Shown in pieces: positions 15,341 to 22,926 of a stretch of DNA of 22,926 nt (positions within the stretch are counted from its first letter, which is position 1; each line of letters begins with the position of its first letter). A model generated the notes under the pieces. It was not told the origin of the DNA. It saw only the letters and a program-made list of their open reading frames with translations, and made no database searches. The stretch is taken from NCBI GenBank assembly GCA_964649825.1, contig CAZYQW010000028.1, positions 1-22,926 on the forward strand, given 5' to 3'. This stretch comes from CAZYQW01 sp964649825. Its GTDB lineage: Bacteria; Planctomycetota; B15-G4; JADJEK01. Position numbers and translations under genes: made by a program.

Positions 15341-16048
15341 ATGAACGACGGCGCGATCCTCGCCGAGCTCGACGGCGTGTCGAAGCGGTTCGAGGCGGTC
15401 GGATCCGCGCCCGCGCCGGAACCGTTGAAGGGCGTCCACCTCCGCGTCCTCGCCGGCGAGTCGGTGGCGATCGTGGGCCCGTCGGGGTCGGGCAAGAGCA
15501 CGCTGCTCCACCTCCTCGGCGGCCTCGCGAGGCCCACGTCCGGCACGGTTCGGATCGACGGTCAGGATCTCGCGGTCCTCGACGAGGCGGCGATCGCGCG
15601 CTTCCGGAACGAGAAGATCGGCTTCGTCTTCCAGCTTCATCACCTGCTGCCGCAGTGCTCGGTGCTGGAGAACGTGCTCGTGCCGACGCTCGTGCAGCAC
15701 CGCCGGACGCCCACCGACCTCGTCTTGCGCGCGCGCGACCTGATCGACCGCGTCGGTCTCTCCGAGCGCGCCGAGCACCGCCCCGGCCAGCTCTCGGGCG
15801 GCGAGTGCCAGCGCGTCGCGGTCGCGCGCGCGTTGATCAACGACCCCGTGCTCCTGCTCGCGGACGAGCCGACCGGCGCGCTCGACTCCAAGACGGCGGA
15901 GAGGCTCGCCGACCTTCTGGTCGACCAGAACGAACGCCACGGCGTCACGCTCGTCGCCGTCACTCATTGGCCGCGCCTCGCGGAACGGACGTCGCGCGTG
16001 CTCCGCCTTTCGGACGGGTGCCTCCACGCGGACGGAGCCCCGGCGTGA
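15341..16048 (+). CDS. ABC transporter ATP-binding protein (LolD/MacB type)
   Basis: This 235-residue ATPase belongs to the LolD/MacB/FtsE group. Walker A is GPSGSGKST at 46-54, the Q-loop is in FVFQLHHLLPQCSVLENV, the signature is LSGGECQRVAVARAL from residue 151, and Walker B with the D-loop is LLLADEPTGALDSKT with Asp175 and Glu176. The switch histidine is in VAVTHWPRL. QLHHLLPQ.S.LENV and DEPTGALD are typical of ATPases paired with FtsX-fold permeases, and that partner follows with a GTGA overlap. It is cytoplasmic, attached to the inner membrane. It powers extraction or extrusion of a lipid, lipoprotein or hydrophobic product rather than import. Confidence 0.95.
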   Translation: MNDGAILAELDGVSKRFEAVGSAPAPEPLKGVHLRVLAGESVAIVGPSGSGKSTLLHLLGGLARPTSGTVRIDGQDLAVLDEAAIARFRNEKIGFVFQLHHLLPQCSVLENVLVPTLVQHRRTPTDLVLRARDLIDRVGLSERAEHRPGQLSGGECQRVAVARALINDPVLLLADEPTGALDSKTAERLADLLVDQNERHGVTLVAVTHWPRLAERTSRVLRLSDGCLHADGAPA

Positions 16049-19000
16049 ACCGCTTCGCACTCGCATGGGCGGGCGTCCGCCGCGGCTTCTCGCGGCACGT
16101 CGGCCTGCTCTTGGGCGCGACGACCTCGACCGCGGTGCTGGTCGGCGCTCTCGCCGTCGGCGACTCGGTCGACGCGAGCCTGCGGCGCATCGCCGAGGAT
16201 CGGATCGGGCGGATCGACGCCGTCCTCGACGCGAACGACCGCTTCGTCCGGAACGACCTCGCCGCCGCGATCGCCGGCGACGGCGGATCGGCGAGCGCGG
16301 CGCCGGTGCTCCGGCTGCGGGGGATCGCGACGACGCCCGACGCGGCGCGGCGGGCCAACGACGTCACCGTGCTCGGCGTCGACGAGCGGTTCTTCGCGCT
16401 CGCGCCGGGCGGCGTCGTCGTGCCGCTCCCGGCGGACGGCACCGTCCTCGTCAACGCGCGGCTCGGCCGGCAGCTCGACGTCCACGAGGGCGACACCCTC
16501 GTGTTGCGCGCGTCGAAGCCGAGCGGGCTGGCCAGCGAGGCGGCGCTCGCCGACGAGGAGGATGCATCGGTCGCGCTGCGCGTCCGCGTCGCCGCCATCC
16601 TCGACGTCGACTCGTTCGGTCGCTTCAACCTCTCCGCCGAGGTGACCCCGCCGTTCCTCGCCGTCGTGTCGTCCTCGTGGCTCGGGCGCGAGATCGAGCG
16701 CGTCGGGCGCGCCAACCTCGTCCTCGTCGGCAACGGAGGAGACGCAGCGGAGACGACGCTACGAGCGAACGCGCGGCTCCGCGCCGCGATCACCCTCGCG
16801 GACCTCGAGCTGGTGCTCGACGCCCGCCCCGATCACGTCGAGCTGAAGACGCCGCGCGTCTTCCTCGACCTCCCCATCGAGGAGGCCGTGCGCTCCCGCC
16901 GATTCCCCGCGCTCGGCGGGCTGACCTACTTCGTGAACGAGCTCCGCCTCGGCGATCGCGCGACGCCGTACTCGACGGTGACCGCGCTCGGTCCGCTCAC
17001 GGACGCGCCGCTGGCGGGGACACCGCTCGACGCCGGCGCTCTCATCCCGCCGAGCGACGAGGACATCGTGATCAACGAGTGGCTGGCGCGCGACCTGGCC
17101 GCGGCACCCGGCGACGCGATCGAGCTCCGCTACTTCGCGCTCACGCCGAGCCTGAAGCTGGAGGAGCGGTCGCGTCACTTTCGCGTGCACGCGGTCGTCC
17201 CGATCGACGGGCTCGCGGCCGACCCGTCGTGGATGCCGGAGTATCCCGGCCTCGAGGACAGCGACGACTGCCGCGACTGGGAACCCGGGATCCCGATCGA
17301 CCTCGAACGCATCCGCGACGTCGACGAGGAGTACTGGGATCTCCACCGCGGCACGCCGAAGGCGTTCCTCACCCTCGCCGCGGGTCAGGAGATCTGGGGG
17401 AGCCGCTTCGGGCGGTTGACGTCGATCCGCACCACGAACGACCACGCGGCCGACCTCGAGGCCGCCGTCACGCACGATCTCGACCCGCGCGCCCTCGGGC
17501 TCTTCCTCGAGGATCGCCGCACCCCGGCCCTCGCGAGCGGACGCGCCACCACCGACTTCGGCGGGCTGTTCCTCGGACTGAGCCTTTTCTTGATCGTCGC
17601 CGCGGTGCTGCTGACGACGCTGCTGTTCGTGTTCGGCGTCGAGCAGCGCAGCGCCGAGATCGGGACGTTGCTCGCGATCGGCTACCGGCCCGGACAGGTC
17701 CGGAACCACCTCCTGCTCGAGGCGGGGCTCGTCTCGCTGCTCGGCACGGTCTGCGGCGTGTTCCTCGGGATCGTCTACACGCGCTTGATCCTGCGGGGGC
17801 TCGAGTCGCAGTGGAGCGACGCGGTCGCCTCGACCTCGCTCGTGTTCGCCGCCGAGCCAACGAGCCTGCTCGCCGGTGCCGCGCTCGCGTTCGTCACGTC
17901 GATGGCCGCGCTCACGTGGGCGGTGCGATCCCACGTCCGTCGCCCGCCGGTCGAGCTCTTCGGCCAACGAGGAGCGAGCGGCTTCTCGGCCTCGCCCGGC
18001 CCGGCGATCCGCTCGTGGATCGTCCTCGCCGTCGCGCTCGGGGGCGCGGTCACGATCGCCGTCACGATCGATCCGGACGGCGGCCCGGCCGTGGCCGGAG
18101 CATGGTTCGGAGTCGGGACGCTCACCCTGATCTCCGCGCTCGCCGCGAGCCGGCTCCTCCTGCGCCACCTCGCCCGAGCATCCGTCGCCGGCCGCTTGTC
18201 GCTTCTCGAGCTCGGGTTGAGGAACTCGGCGCGCCGTCCCGGCCGCAGCCTCGCCACGATCTCGCTGCTCGCGTCCGGCACGTTCCTCGTGGTCGCGATC
18301 GGCGTGAACCGGCTCGGACCGCCGCGCGACGTCACGCGGCGCGCGTCCGGCACGGGCGGCTTCTCGCTGTTCGGGTCGTCGACCCTGCCGGTGCTCCACG
18401 ACCTCGGGACGGAGGCGGGCCGCGCCGCGTACGGATTGACCGCGGACGAGCTGCGCGGAGTCACGATCGTTCCGATGCGGGTGCGCGACGGCGACGAAGC
18501 GAGCTGCCTGAACCTCGGCACGTCGCACGACCCGCGACTCTACGGCGTCGATCCGGACGCGTTGGCGCGGCGGGGCTCGTTCCGATTCAAGTCGGCGATC
18601 CGCGCGAGCGAGTCGCCGTGGACGCTCCTCGACGGAACGGACGGCGAGGCGGCGGTCCCCGCGATCGGCGACGACGCGAGCGTCACGTGGGCGCTCCACA
18701 AGAAGGTCGGCGACGTGATCGAGTACGTGGACGACGGAGGACGACCGTTCCTCGTCCGGATCGCCGCCACGGTCGAGGGCTCGATCCTGCAGGGGATGCT
18801 CCTCATCTCGGACGATGCGTTCCGGGCGCGTTTCCCAGCCGAGAGCGGTTTCCGCGCGTTCCTCGTCGACGCGCCGGCTGGCGCCGACGGAGCGCTGCCG
18901 CCCGCGGCGACGGTCCTCACGAGTGCGATGGCGGACGTCGGACTCGAGCTCGAGTCGACGGCCGCGCGTCTCGCGGCGTTCAACGCGGTGCAGAACACCT

Positions 19001-19365
19001 ACCTCGCGATCTTCCAGGTGCTCGGCGGCCTCGGGCTCTTCCTTGGCACGGCCGGACTCGCGATGGTCGTCCTGCGGAACGTCCTCGAGCGTCGAGCCGA
19101 GCTCGCGGTCTGCCGCGCGGTCGGTTACTCGACCGCGACGATTCGAAGCCTCGTCCTCGGCGAGCACGGACTCTTGCTGCTGCTCGGATTGCTGGCGGGA
19201 ATCGTCGCGGCATTGGCCGCGGCGCTGCCCGGCGGCCGCGGCGGACTAGCCACCACGCCGCTCTTGCTCGTCCTGCTCTCCGCCGCGAGCGGCATCACGT
19301 GGGTCGTCGCCGCGACGTCGCTCGCGGTGCGCGGCGGAATCGTGAACGCGCTCCGCTCCGAGTGA
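16045..19365 (+). CDS. Large FtsX/MacB-type ABC transporter permease
   Basis: This 1106-residue permease has about ten hydrophobic helices: one at 18-45, a group at about 506-533, 556-584 and 608-629, a central group at 657-675, 683-706 and 735-757, and a final group at 988-1010, 1036-1062 and 1071-1095. Two large extracytoplasmic domains, about 46-500 and 760-985, lie between them. Both FtsX units carry the coupling signature after their first helix: ERRSAEIGTLLAIGY-like EQRSAEIGTLLAIGYRPGQ and ERRAELAVCRAVGYS. This is the duplicated 'predicted permease' architecture, larger than LolC/E. GTG 16045 is chosen because it overlaps the ATPase stop in GTGA and gives a proper N-terminal helix; longer readings would run through the ATPase gene. 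The cargo is unknown. Confidence 0.9.
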   Translation: MNRFALAWAGVRRGFSRHVGLLLGATTSTAVLVGALAVGDSVDASLRRIAEDRIGRIDAVLDANDRFVRNDLAAAIAGDGGSASAAPVLRLRGIATTPDAARRANDVTVLGVDERFFALAPGGVVVPLPADGTVLVNARLGRQLDVHEGDTLVLRASKPSGLASEAALADEEDASVALRVRVAAILDVDSFGRFNLSAEVTPPFLAVVSSSWLGREIERVGRANLVLVGNGGDAAETTLRANARLRAAITLADLELVLDARPDHVELKTPRVFLDLPIEEAVRSRRFPALGGLTYFVNELRLGDRATPYSTVTALGPLTDAPLAGTPLDAGALIPPSDEDIVINEWLARDLAAAPGDAIELRYFALTPSLKLEERSRHFRVHAVVPIDGLAADPSWMPEYPGLEDSDDCRDWEPGIPIDLERIRDVDEEYWDLHRGTPKAFLTLAAGQEIWGSRFGRLTSIRTTNDHAADLEAAVTHDLDPRALGLFLEDRRTPALASGRATTDFGGLFLGLSLFLIVAAVLLTTLLFVFGVEQRSAEIGTLLAIGYRPGQVRNHLLLEAGLVSLLGTVCGVFLGIVYTRLILRGLESQWSDAVASTSLVFAAEPTSLLAGAALAFVTSMAALTWAVRSHVRRPPVELFGQRGASGFSASPGPAIRSWIVLAVALGGAVTIAVTIDPDGGPAVAGAWFGVGTLTLISALAASRLLLRHLARASVAGRLSLLELGLRNSARRPGRSLATISLLASGTFLVVAIGVNRLGPPRDVTRRASGTGGFSLFGSSTLPVLHDLGTEAGRAAYGLTADELRGVTIVPMRVRDGDEASCLNLGTSHDPRLYGVDPDALARRGSFRFKSAIRASESPWTLLDGTDGEAAVPAIGDDASVTWALHKKVGDVIEYVDDGGRPFLVRIAATVEGSILQGMLLISDDAFRARFPAESGFRAFLVDAPAGADGALPPAATVLTSAMADVGLELESTAARLAAFNAVQNTYLAIFQVLGGLGLFLGTAGLAMVVLRNVLERRAELAVCRAVGYSTATIRSLVLGEHGLLLLLGLLAGIVAALAAALPGGRGGLATTPLLLVLLSAASGITWVVAATSLAVRGGIVNALRSE

Positions 19366-19376
19366 GGAGCGCGGAG
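19351..19376 (+). terminator. Hairpin across the permease stop codon
   Basis: CTCCGCTCC at 19351-19359 can pair with GGAGCGCGGAG at 19366-19376, with a 2-nt bulge and a 6-nt loop containing the TGA. No U-tract follows, so this is at best a partial terminator or an mRNA processing or stability structure. Confidence 0.25.
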
Positions 19377-19423
19377 CGTGTCCTGCTACGATCGTCCACG
19401 CCGCCGTCGGAGATCGCTCGACC

Positions 19424-21313
19424 ATGATCCAATCCGTCCGTCTCGTCCTCGTCGCCGGATCGCTCCTCGCCATCGGGCTCGCGTTCGGTGAAGAGCATGA
19501 CCTGGCCGCGCTCGAGAAGGAGTTCGAGCGCACGATGAGCGGGGCGCAGCTCGTCGGTTCGTTCACCCAGAGCGACGATCCGGACGGCACGCCAAAACGG
19601 GATCGGTACACGATCCAGGAGGTCCGCAAGGTCAAGGACGACGTCTGGATCTTCAAGGCGCGCATCGAGTACGGGGGCCGCGACCTCACCGTGCCGATCC
19701 CCCTCCACGTGAAATGGGCCGGCGACACCCCGGTGATCACGTTGACCGACCTCGCGATCCCGGGGCTCGGCACGTTCACGGCGCGGGTCCTCATCTATCG
19801 CGGGCAGTACGCCGGCACTTGGAGCGGAGGCGATCACGGCGGACACCTGTTCGGAAACGTCGTGCCGGCGGAAGGCGAGAACGGGGCGGGTTCGGACGAT
19901 GACGGCGACGATGGGAATGCCGATGATGATGACGACGACGGGGATGAGGACGAGGACGACGACGATGCGGGGAACGAGGACGATGCGAGCGTCATCGCGG
20001 CGCCGCCGCGCGCGCCGGAGCGCACGGTGGACTGGCCTCAGTTCCGCGGTCCGCAGGCGAGCGGAGTCGCGTACGGCGCGACGCTGCCCACCACCTGGAA
20101 CGGCGAGACGGGCGAGGGGATCGCCTGGAGGACCGCGATCCCCGGACTCGCGCACTCGAGCCCGATCATCCACGGCGACCGGATCTTCCTGACGAGCGCG
20201 CGCCGGGCGGACGGCGAGGCGTCGTTGCAGGTCGGGCTCTACGGCGACATCGAGTCGGTCGCCGACGAAGGAGTGCACCAGTTCACGCTGACCTGCCTCG
20301 ACAAGCGCAGCGGCGCGGAGATCTGGACCAGCGCGCTCTTCGTCGGCCGTCCGGAGTTTCCGCGCCATACCAAGGGGAGCTACGCGGCGAGCACGCCGGT
20401 CACCGACGGCAAGCACGTGGTCGCGTTCTTCGGCTCGGAGGGCCTCTACTGCTACGACGTCGACGGCCGGCGCATCTGGTCGAAGGACGTCGGCTCGTTC
20501 GACGCGGGATTCTACCTCGTGCGCGACGCGCAGTGGGGAGTCGCGACCTCACCCGTCATCCACGACGACCTGCTGATCCTCCAGTGCGACGTCCTCCGCG
20601 ATTCGTACCTCGTCGCGCTCGACGTGGCGACCGGAGACGAGGTCTGGCGGACGCAGCGCGACGACCGCCCGACCTGGAGCACGCCGACCGTCCACGTCGG
20701 CGGCGAGCGCGCTCAGGTGATCTGCAACGGTTTCGAACAGATCGGCGGCTACGACCTGCGCACCGGCGAGGAGATCTGGCTCCTCCAGGGCACCTGCGAC
20801 ATCCCCGTGCCGACCCCCATCGTCGCGCATGACCTGATCTTCATCACCAACGCGCACGGCGGCCTTCCACCGATCTTCGCGATCCACGAGGACGTGGAGG
20901 GCGACCTCTCGCTCGACGGCGCGGAGAGCGAAGCGGCCGGGATCGCGTGGAAGAACGACCGCGGCGGGAACTACATGCAAACGCCGCTCGTCTATGGTGC
21001 GTACCTCTACCTATGCAACGACAGCGGAGTGCTTTCCTGCTACGAAGCGAGGACCGGCGAGAGGATCTACCGCGAACGGCTCGGTGCCGGTCGCGACGGC
21101 TTCACGGCGTCGATCGTGGCGGGTGATGGAAAGCTCTACGTCACCAGCGAGACCGGAGCGATCCACGTGGTGAAGGCCGGCGCCGAGTTCGCTCTGCTGG
21201 CCGTGAACGAGATGGGCGAGACCTGCATGGCCACTCCGGCGCTGTCCGAGGGCGTGCTCTACCTGCGAACGCGCGGACACCTCGTCGCGATCGCGTCGAC
21301 CTCGGCGTCATGA
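19424..21313 (+). CDS. Secreted PQQ-like beta-propeller protein with N-terminal domain and acidic linker
   Basis: This 629-residue protein has three parts after a signal peptide (RLVLVAGSLLAIGLAFG). Residues about 25-150 form an N-terminal domain with a TIQEVRKVKDDVWIFKARI core of unknown function. Residues 158-189 are a linker of mostly Asp and Glu. Residues about 198-629 are a PQQ-like propeller opening with VDWPQFRGPQASGV and ending near LYLRTRGHLVAIAS. Repeats include GLYCYDVDGRRIWS, YLVALDVATGDEVW and GVLSCYEARTGERIY. It belongs to the group of large planctomycete PQQ-like proteins but I see no dehydrogenase active site. A TACGAT box at 19387-19392 could drive it. The last codons overlap the next gene by ATGA, so it is coupled to the halogenase-like gene. 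Confidence 0.85.
   Translation: MIQSVRLVLVAGSLLAIGLAFGEEHDLAALEKEFERTMSGAQLVGSFTQSDDPDGTPKRDRYTIQEVRKVKDDVWIFKARIEYGGRDLTVPIPLHVKWAGDTPVITLTDLAIPGLGTFTARVLIYRGQYAGTWSGGDHGGHLFGNVVPAEGENGAGSDDDGDDGNADDDDDDGDEDEDDDDAGNEDDASVIAAPPRAPERTVDWPQFRGPQASGVAYGATLPTTWNGETGEGIAWRTAIPGLAHSSPIIHGDRIFLTSARRADGEASLQVGLYGDIESVADEGVHQFTLTCLDKRSGAEIWTSALFVGRPEFPRHTKGSYAASTPVTDGKHVVAFFGSEGLYCYDVDGRRIWSKDVGSFDAGFYLVRDAQWGVATSPVIHDDLLILQCDVLRDSYLVALDVATGDEVWRTQRDDRPTWSTPTVHVGGERAQVICNGFEQIGGYDLRTGEEIWLLQGTCDIPVPTPIVAHDLIFITNAHGGLPPIFAIHEDVEGDLSLDGAESEAAGIAWKNDRGGNYMQTPLVYGAYLYLCNDSGVLSCYEARTGERIYRERLGAGRDGFTASIVAGDGKLYVTSETGAIHVVKAGAEFALLAVNEMGETCMATPALSEGVLYLRTRGHLVAIASTSAS
19895..19987 (+). repeat. GAT/GAC/GAG-rich low-complexity tract encoding an acidic linker
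   Basis: The tract is a near-repeat of GAT, GAC and GAG triplets within the propeller gene, coding for about 31 residues, three quarters of them Asp or Glu. Such tracts often bind divalent cations or act as flexible charged spacers, and triplet runs can change length by slippage. It separates the N-terminal domain from the propeller. Confidence 0.75.
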
Positions 21314-22569
21314 CGCCGAGGTCGTCTTCCTACGACGTGGTAGTCATCGGCACCGGCCCGGCCGGAACCGCCGCCGCTTCGCTTCTGGCCGAGAGCGGCC
21401 GGCGCGTGGCGATGATCGAGAAGCTGCCGCTGCCTCGCTACCGCATCGGCGAGTCGCTGATCCCATGGTGTTGGTTTCCGCTCACGCGCCTCGGATTGGT
21501 CGCGAAGCTCGACTCGGCGCGATTCGCCGTCCGCAAAGTCAGCGTGCAGTTCGCGACGACGGAGGGGAAGCGGTCGACGCCGTTCTACTTCGAGCAGCAC
21601 AGCGACCACCCCAGCGCGCGGACGTGGCAGGTCGTACGCAGCGAGTTCGATCGCATGCTCCTCGACAACGCCACCGGGAAGGGCGCCGAGCTCTTCGACA
21701 AGACCGAGGCGCTCGAGCTACTGCGCGACGGATTCCGCGTCACGGGAGTGCGGACGCGAGCGGCGGACGGCCGCACGATCGACTTCGAAGCGCGGGTCAC
21801 AATCGACGCCAGCGGCCGCGAGACGTTCGCCCAATCGCAGAACGATTGGCGCATCACAGACCCCGTGCTGCGCAAGGTGGCGATCTGGACCTACTTCGAC
21901 GGCGCGCGGCGCGACCCCGGCAAGGACGCGGGCGCGACGACCATCGCCTACCTGCCGGGCAAGGGTTGGATCTGGTACATCCCGCTGCCGGACGACCGCA
22001 CGAGCGTCGGCGTCGTGGCGGAGAAGGAGTACTTGTTCAGGGACGAGCGCGATCCCGACGTCGTGTTCGATCGAGAGGTGAAACGGCAGCCGTGGATCGA
22101 GGAGCACGTCGCGAGCGGCCGCAAGGTCGAGCCGTGCCGCGTGACCGGCAACTTCTCCTACCGCTCGCGGTTCTCGGCCGAGGATGGGCTGGTCCTGGCC
22201 GGCGACGCGTTCGCGTTCCTCGACCCCGTCTTCTCGTCGGGCGTGATGCTCGCGCTGCACAGCGGCGTGATGGTCGCCGACGCGGTGCATGACGCGCTCG
22301 CCGCGAACGACGTCTCCGCCGGCCGCTTCCGCGCGTACAGCGAGAAGTTCTGCACCGGAATCGAGTCGATGCGACGGCTCGTGTACGCGTTCTACGACAC
22401 GCGGTTCAGCTTCTCGCGGTTCCTCCGCGATCACCCCGAGCTTCGCGACGACTTGACCGATTGTTTGATCGGGAACATCGGGCGCGACTACCGGCCTCTC
22501 TTCGAAGCGGTTGGACGGTACGCGGACGTGCCCACGCCGCTCGAGTACGGCCGACCGCTTCGCCGATAA
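21310..22569 (+). CDS. Flavin-dependent halogenase-like FAD oxidoreductase
   Basis: This 419-residue flavoprotein has the FAD dinucleotide motif VVVIGTGPAGTAAA (GxGxxG at 14-19) and the halogenase-group segment RYRIGESLIP at 43-52. The motif GWIWYIP at 219-225 fits the WxWxIP signature that marks flavin-dependent halogenases and separates them from ordinary monooxygenases. The second FAD motif GDAFAFLDPVFSSGV begins at 298. Lys76 (FAVRKVSVQF) falls near where halogenases keep their catalytic lysine. If active it would need a reduced flavin and chloride or bromide, with a flavin reductase from elsewhere. Non-halogenating relatives exist, including flavin hydroxylases and geranylgeranyl-reductase-like proteins. 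It overlaps the propeller gene by ATGA. Fold is firm; halogenation is inferred. Confidence 0.85.
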   Translation: MTPRSSSYDVVVIGTGPAGTAAASLLAESGRRVAMIEKLPLPRYRIGESLIPWCWFPLTRLGLVAKLDSARFAVRKVSVQFATTEGKRSTPFYFEQHSDHPSARTWQVVRSEFDRMLLDNATGKGAELFDKTEALELLRDGFRVTGVRTRAADGRTIDFEARVTIDASGRETFAQSQNDWRITDPVLRKVAIWTYFDGARRDPGKDAGATTIAYLPGKGWIWYIPLPDDRTSVGVVAEKEYLFRDERDPDVVFDREVKRQPWIEEHVASGRKVEPCRVTGNFSYRSRFSAEDGLVLAGDAFAFLDPVFSSGVMLALHSGVMVADAVHDALAANDVSAGRFRAYSEKFCTGIESMRRLVYAFYDTRFSFSRFLRDHPELRDDLTDCLIGNIGRDYRPLFEAVGRYADVPTPLEYGRPLRR

Positions 22570-22772
22570 CACGCGCAATCGTCGGTGAGTGCCGCGCGAG
22601 CCTTCGGCAGGCCTGTCGTCGCCGAGCCGGGCGACAACTCGATCGATCGAACGGGCATGAGCGAGGGAAAGCACCAGAAGACGCTCCGACCCGTACAACC
22701 AGAGACAGAAACGCGATGCGCGAAGCGTGGGAATCACGGGTTTCTCGCCGCCTGGCGCCCGCCGAGCCGACT

Positions 22773-22791
22773 CTAGCCAAGCTATAGCTAG
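22773..22791. repeat. Small AT-rich inverted repeat
   Basis: CTAGC at 22773-22777 pairs with GCTAG at 22787-22791, and AGCTATAGCT inside it (22780-22789) is a perfect 10-bp palindrome. It stands out in a very GC-rich background and could be an operator or promoter element for a gene beyond the window. Confidence 0.35.
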
Positions 22792-22820
22792 TGGTGTGAT
22801 TCAGAGTTGTTGACGTTTCT

Positions 22821-22918
22821 CCGGGGCCCTCGTCATCGCTTGCTGCGTTGCTCCTCCTCGACGTATCTCGAATACGCGGTCGTCGTCGCGCCTTGCCAGC
22901 GACGACGATGACCTCCGG
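22821..22918. repeat. Nested inverted-repeat element, copy 2
   Basis: The blocks GCTGCGTTGCTCCTCCTC (22842-22859) and TCGTCGTCGCGCCTTGCC (22880-22897) are identical to those of the element before tex and also 20 nt apart. Between them is a hairpin, CGTAT at 22862-22866 with ATACG at 22872-22876. The outer arms differ in sequence from copy 1 but again pair: GTCATCG at 22832-22838 with CGATGAC at 22906-22912, and CCGG at 22821 with CCGG at 22915. It lies in intergenic DNA at the window edge and may extend slightly beyond. Confidence 0.75.
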
Positions 22919-22926
22919 ATAATCCA

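Larger units (their letters stand above)
22570..22926. other. Non-coding 3' end of the window
   Basis: No gene is supported in these 357 nt; short readings have no family features and no ribosome binding site. From about 22770 the base composition becomes locally AT-richer, with a palindrome at 22780-22789 (AGCTATAGCT), before the second copy of the nested hairpin repeat. Confidence 0.5.

Noticed and set aside
15655..16044. N-terminal extension of the permease into the ATPase gene
   Set aside because: The extension is antisense-like Arg/Ala-rich sequence. GTG 16045 gives the GTGA overlap and an immediate membrane helix.
16065..19427. Long + strand frame of about 1120 codons overlapping the permease
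   Set aside because: It is a frame-shifted shadow of the permease gene, with an arginine-rich translation and no motifs.
22585..22776. Small gene after the halogenase-like gene
   Set aside because: Short open frames here have no ribosome binding site, no recognisable motif and atypical composition.

Overview
The window is a GC-rich bacterial chromosome segment, and every gene I can support lies on the + strand. I think a deep-branching Planctomycetota lineage is the most likely source. Three secreted proteins end in C-terminal modules that I associate with planctomycete exported proteins, and two secreted PQQ-type beta-propellers fit the same picture. This taxonomic guess comes from recognition, not from a database search, and there is no rRNA or tRNA here to test it.

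Layout: (1) 1-230 is a very G-rich leader with a strong G-quadruplex motif. (2) 231-2877 holds an aldehyde dehydrogenase superfamily protein and an iron-containing alcohol dehydrogenase, 4 nt apart, probably reducing an acyl-CoA or aldehyde to an alcohol. (3) 2968-4827 is a secreted metzincin metalloprotease with a dockerin-like calcium-binding segment. (4) 4871-5035 is a nested inverted-repeat element directly before tex (5045-7198). A second copy of its 56-bp core lies at 22842-22897. (5) 7499-10407 holds two tandem paralogous secreted propeller-like proteins, whose promoters and leaders also look duplicated. (6) 10518-19365 is a compact gene run: PQQ-like propeller, HemN-like radical SAM enzyme, family 4 glycosyltransferase, hotdog acyl-CoA thioesterase, small EamA-like membrane protein, ABC ATPase and a large FtsX/MacB-type permease. 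(7) 19424-22569 holds a second PQQ-like propeller with an acidic linker, overlapping by ATGA with a flavin-dependent halogenase-like enzyme. (8) 22570-22926 has no gene but ends in the second repeat copy.

Gene overlaps (14309/14319, 14779/14782, 16045/16048, 21310/21313) indicate translational coupling. The combination of radical SAM, glycosyltransferase, thioesterase, exporter and halogenase-like oxidoreductase could make and export a modified lipid or small molecule. No product can be named from sequence. The two most interesting items are the dispersed nested-palindrome element and this 10.5-22.6 kb gene set.
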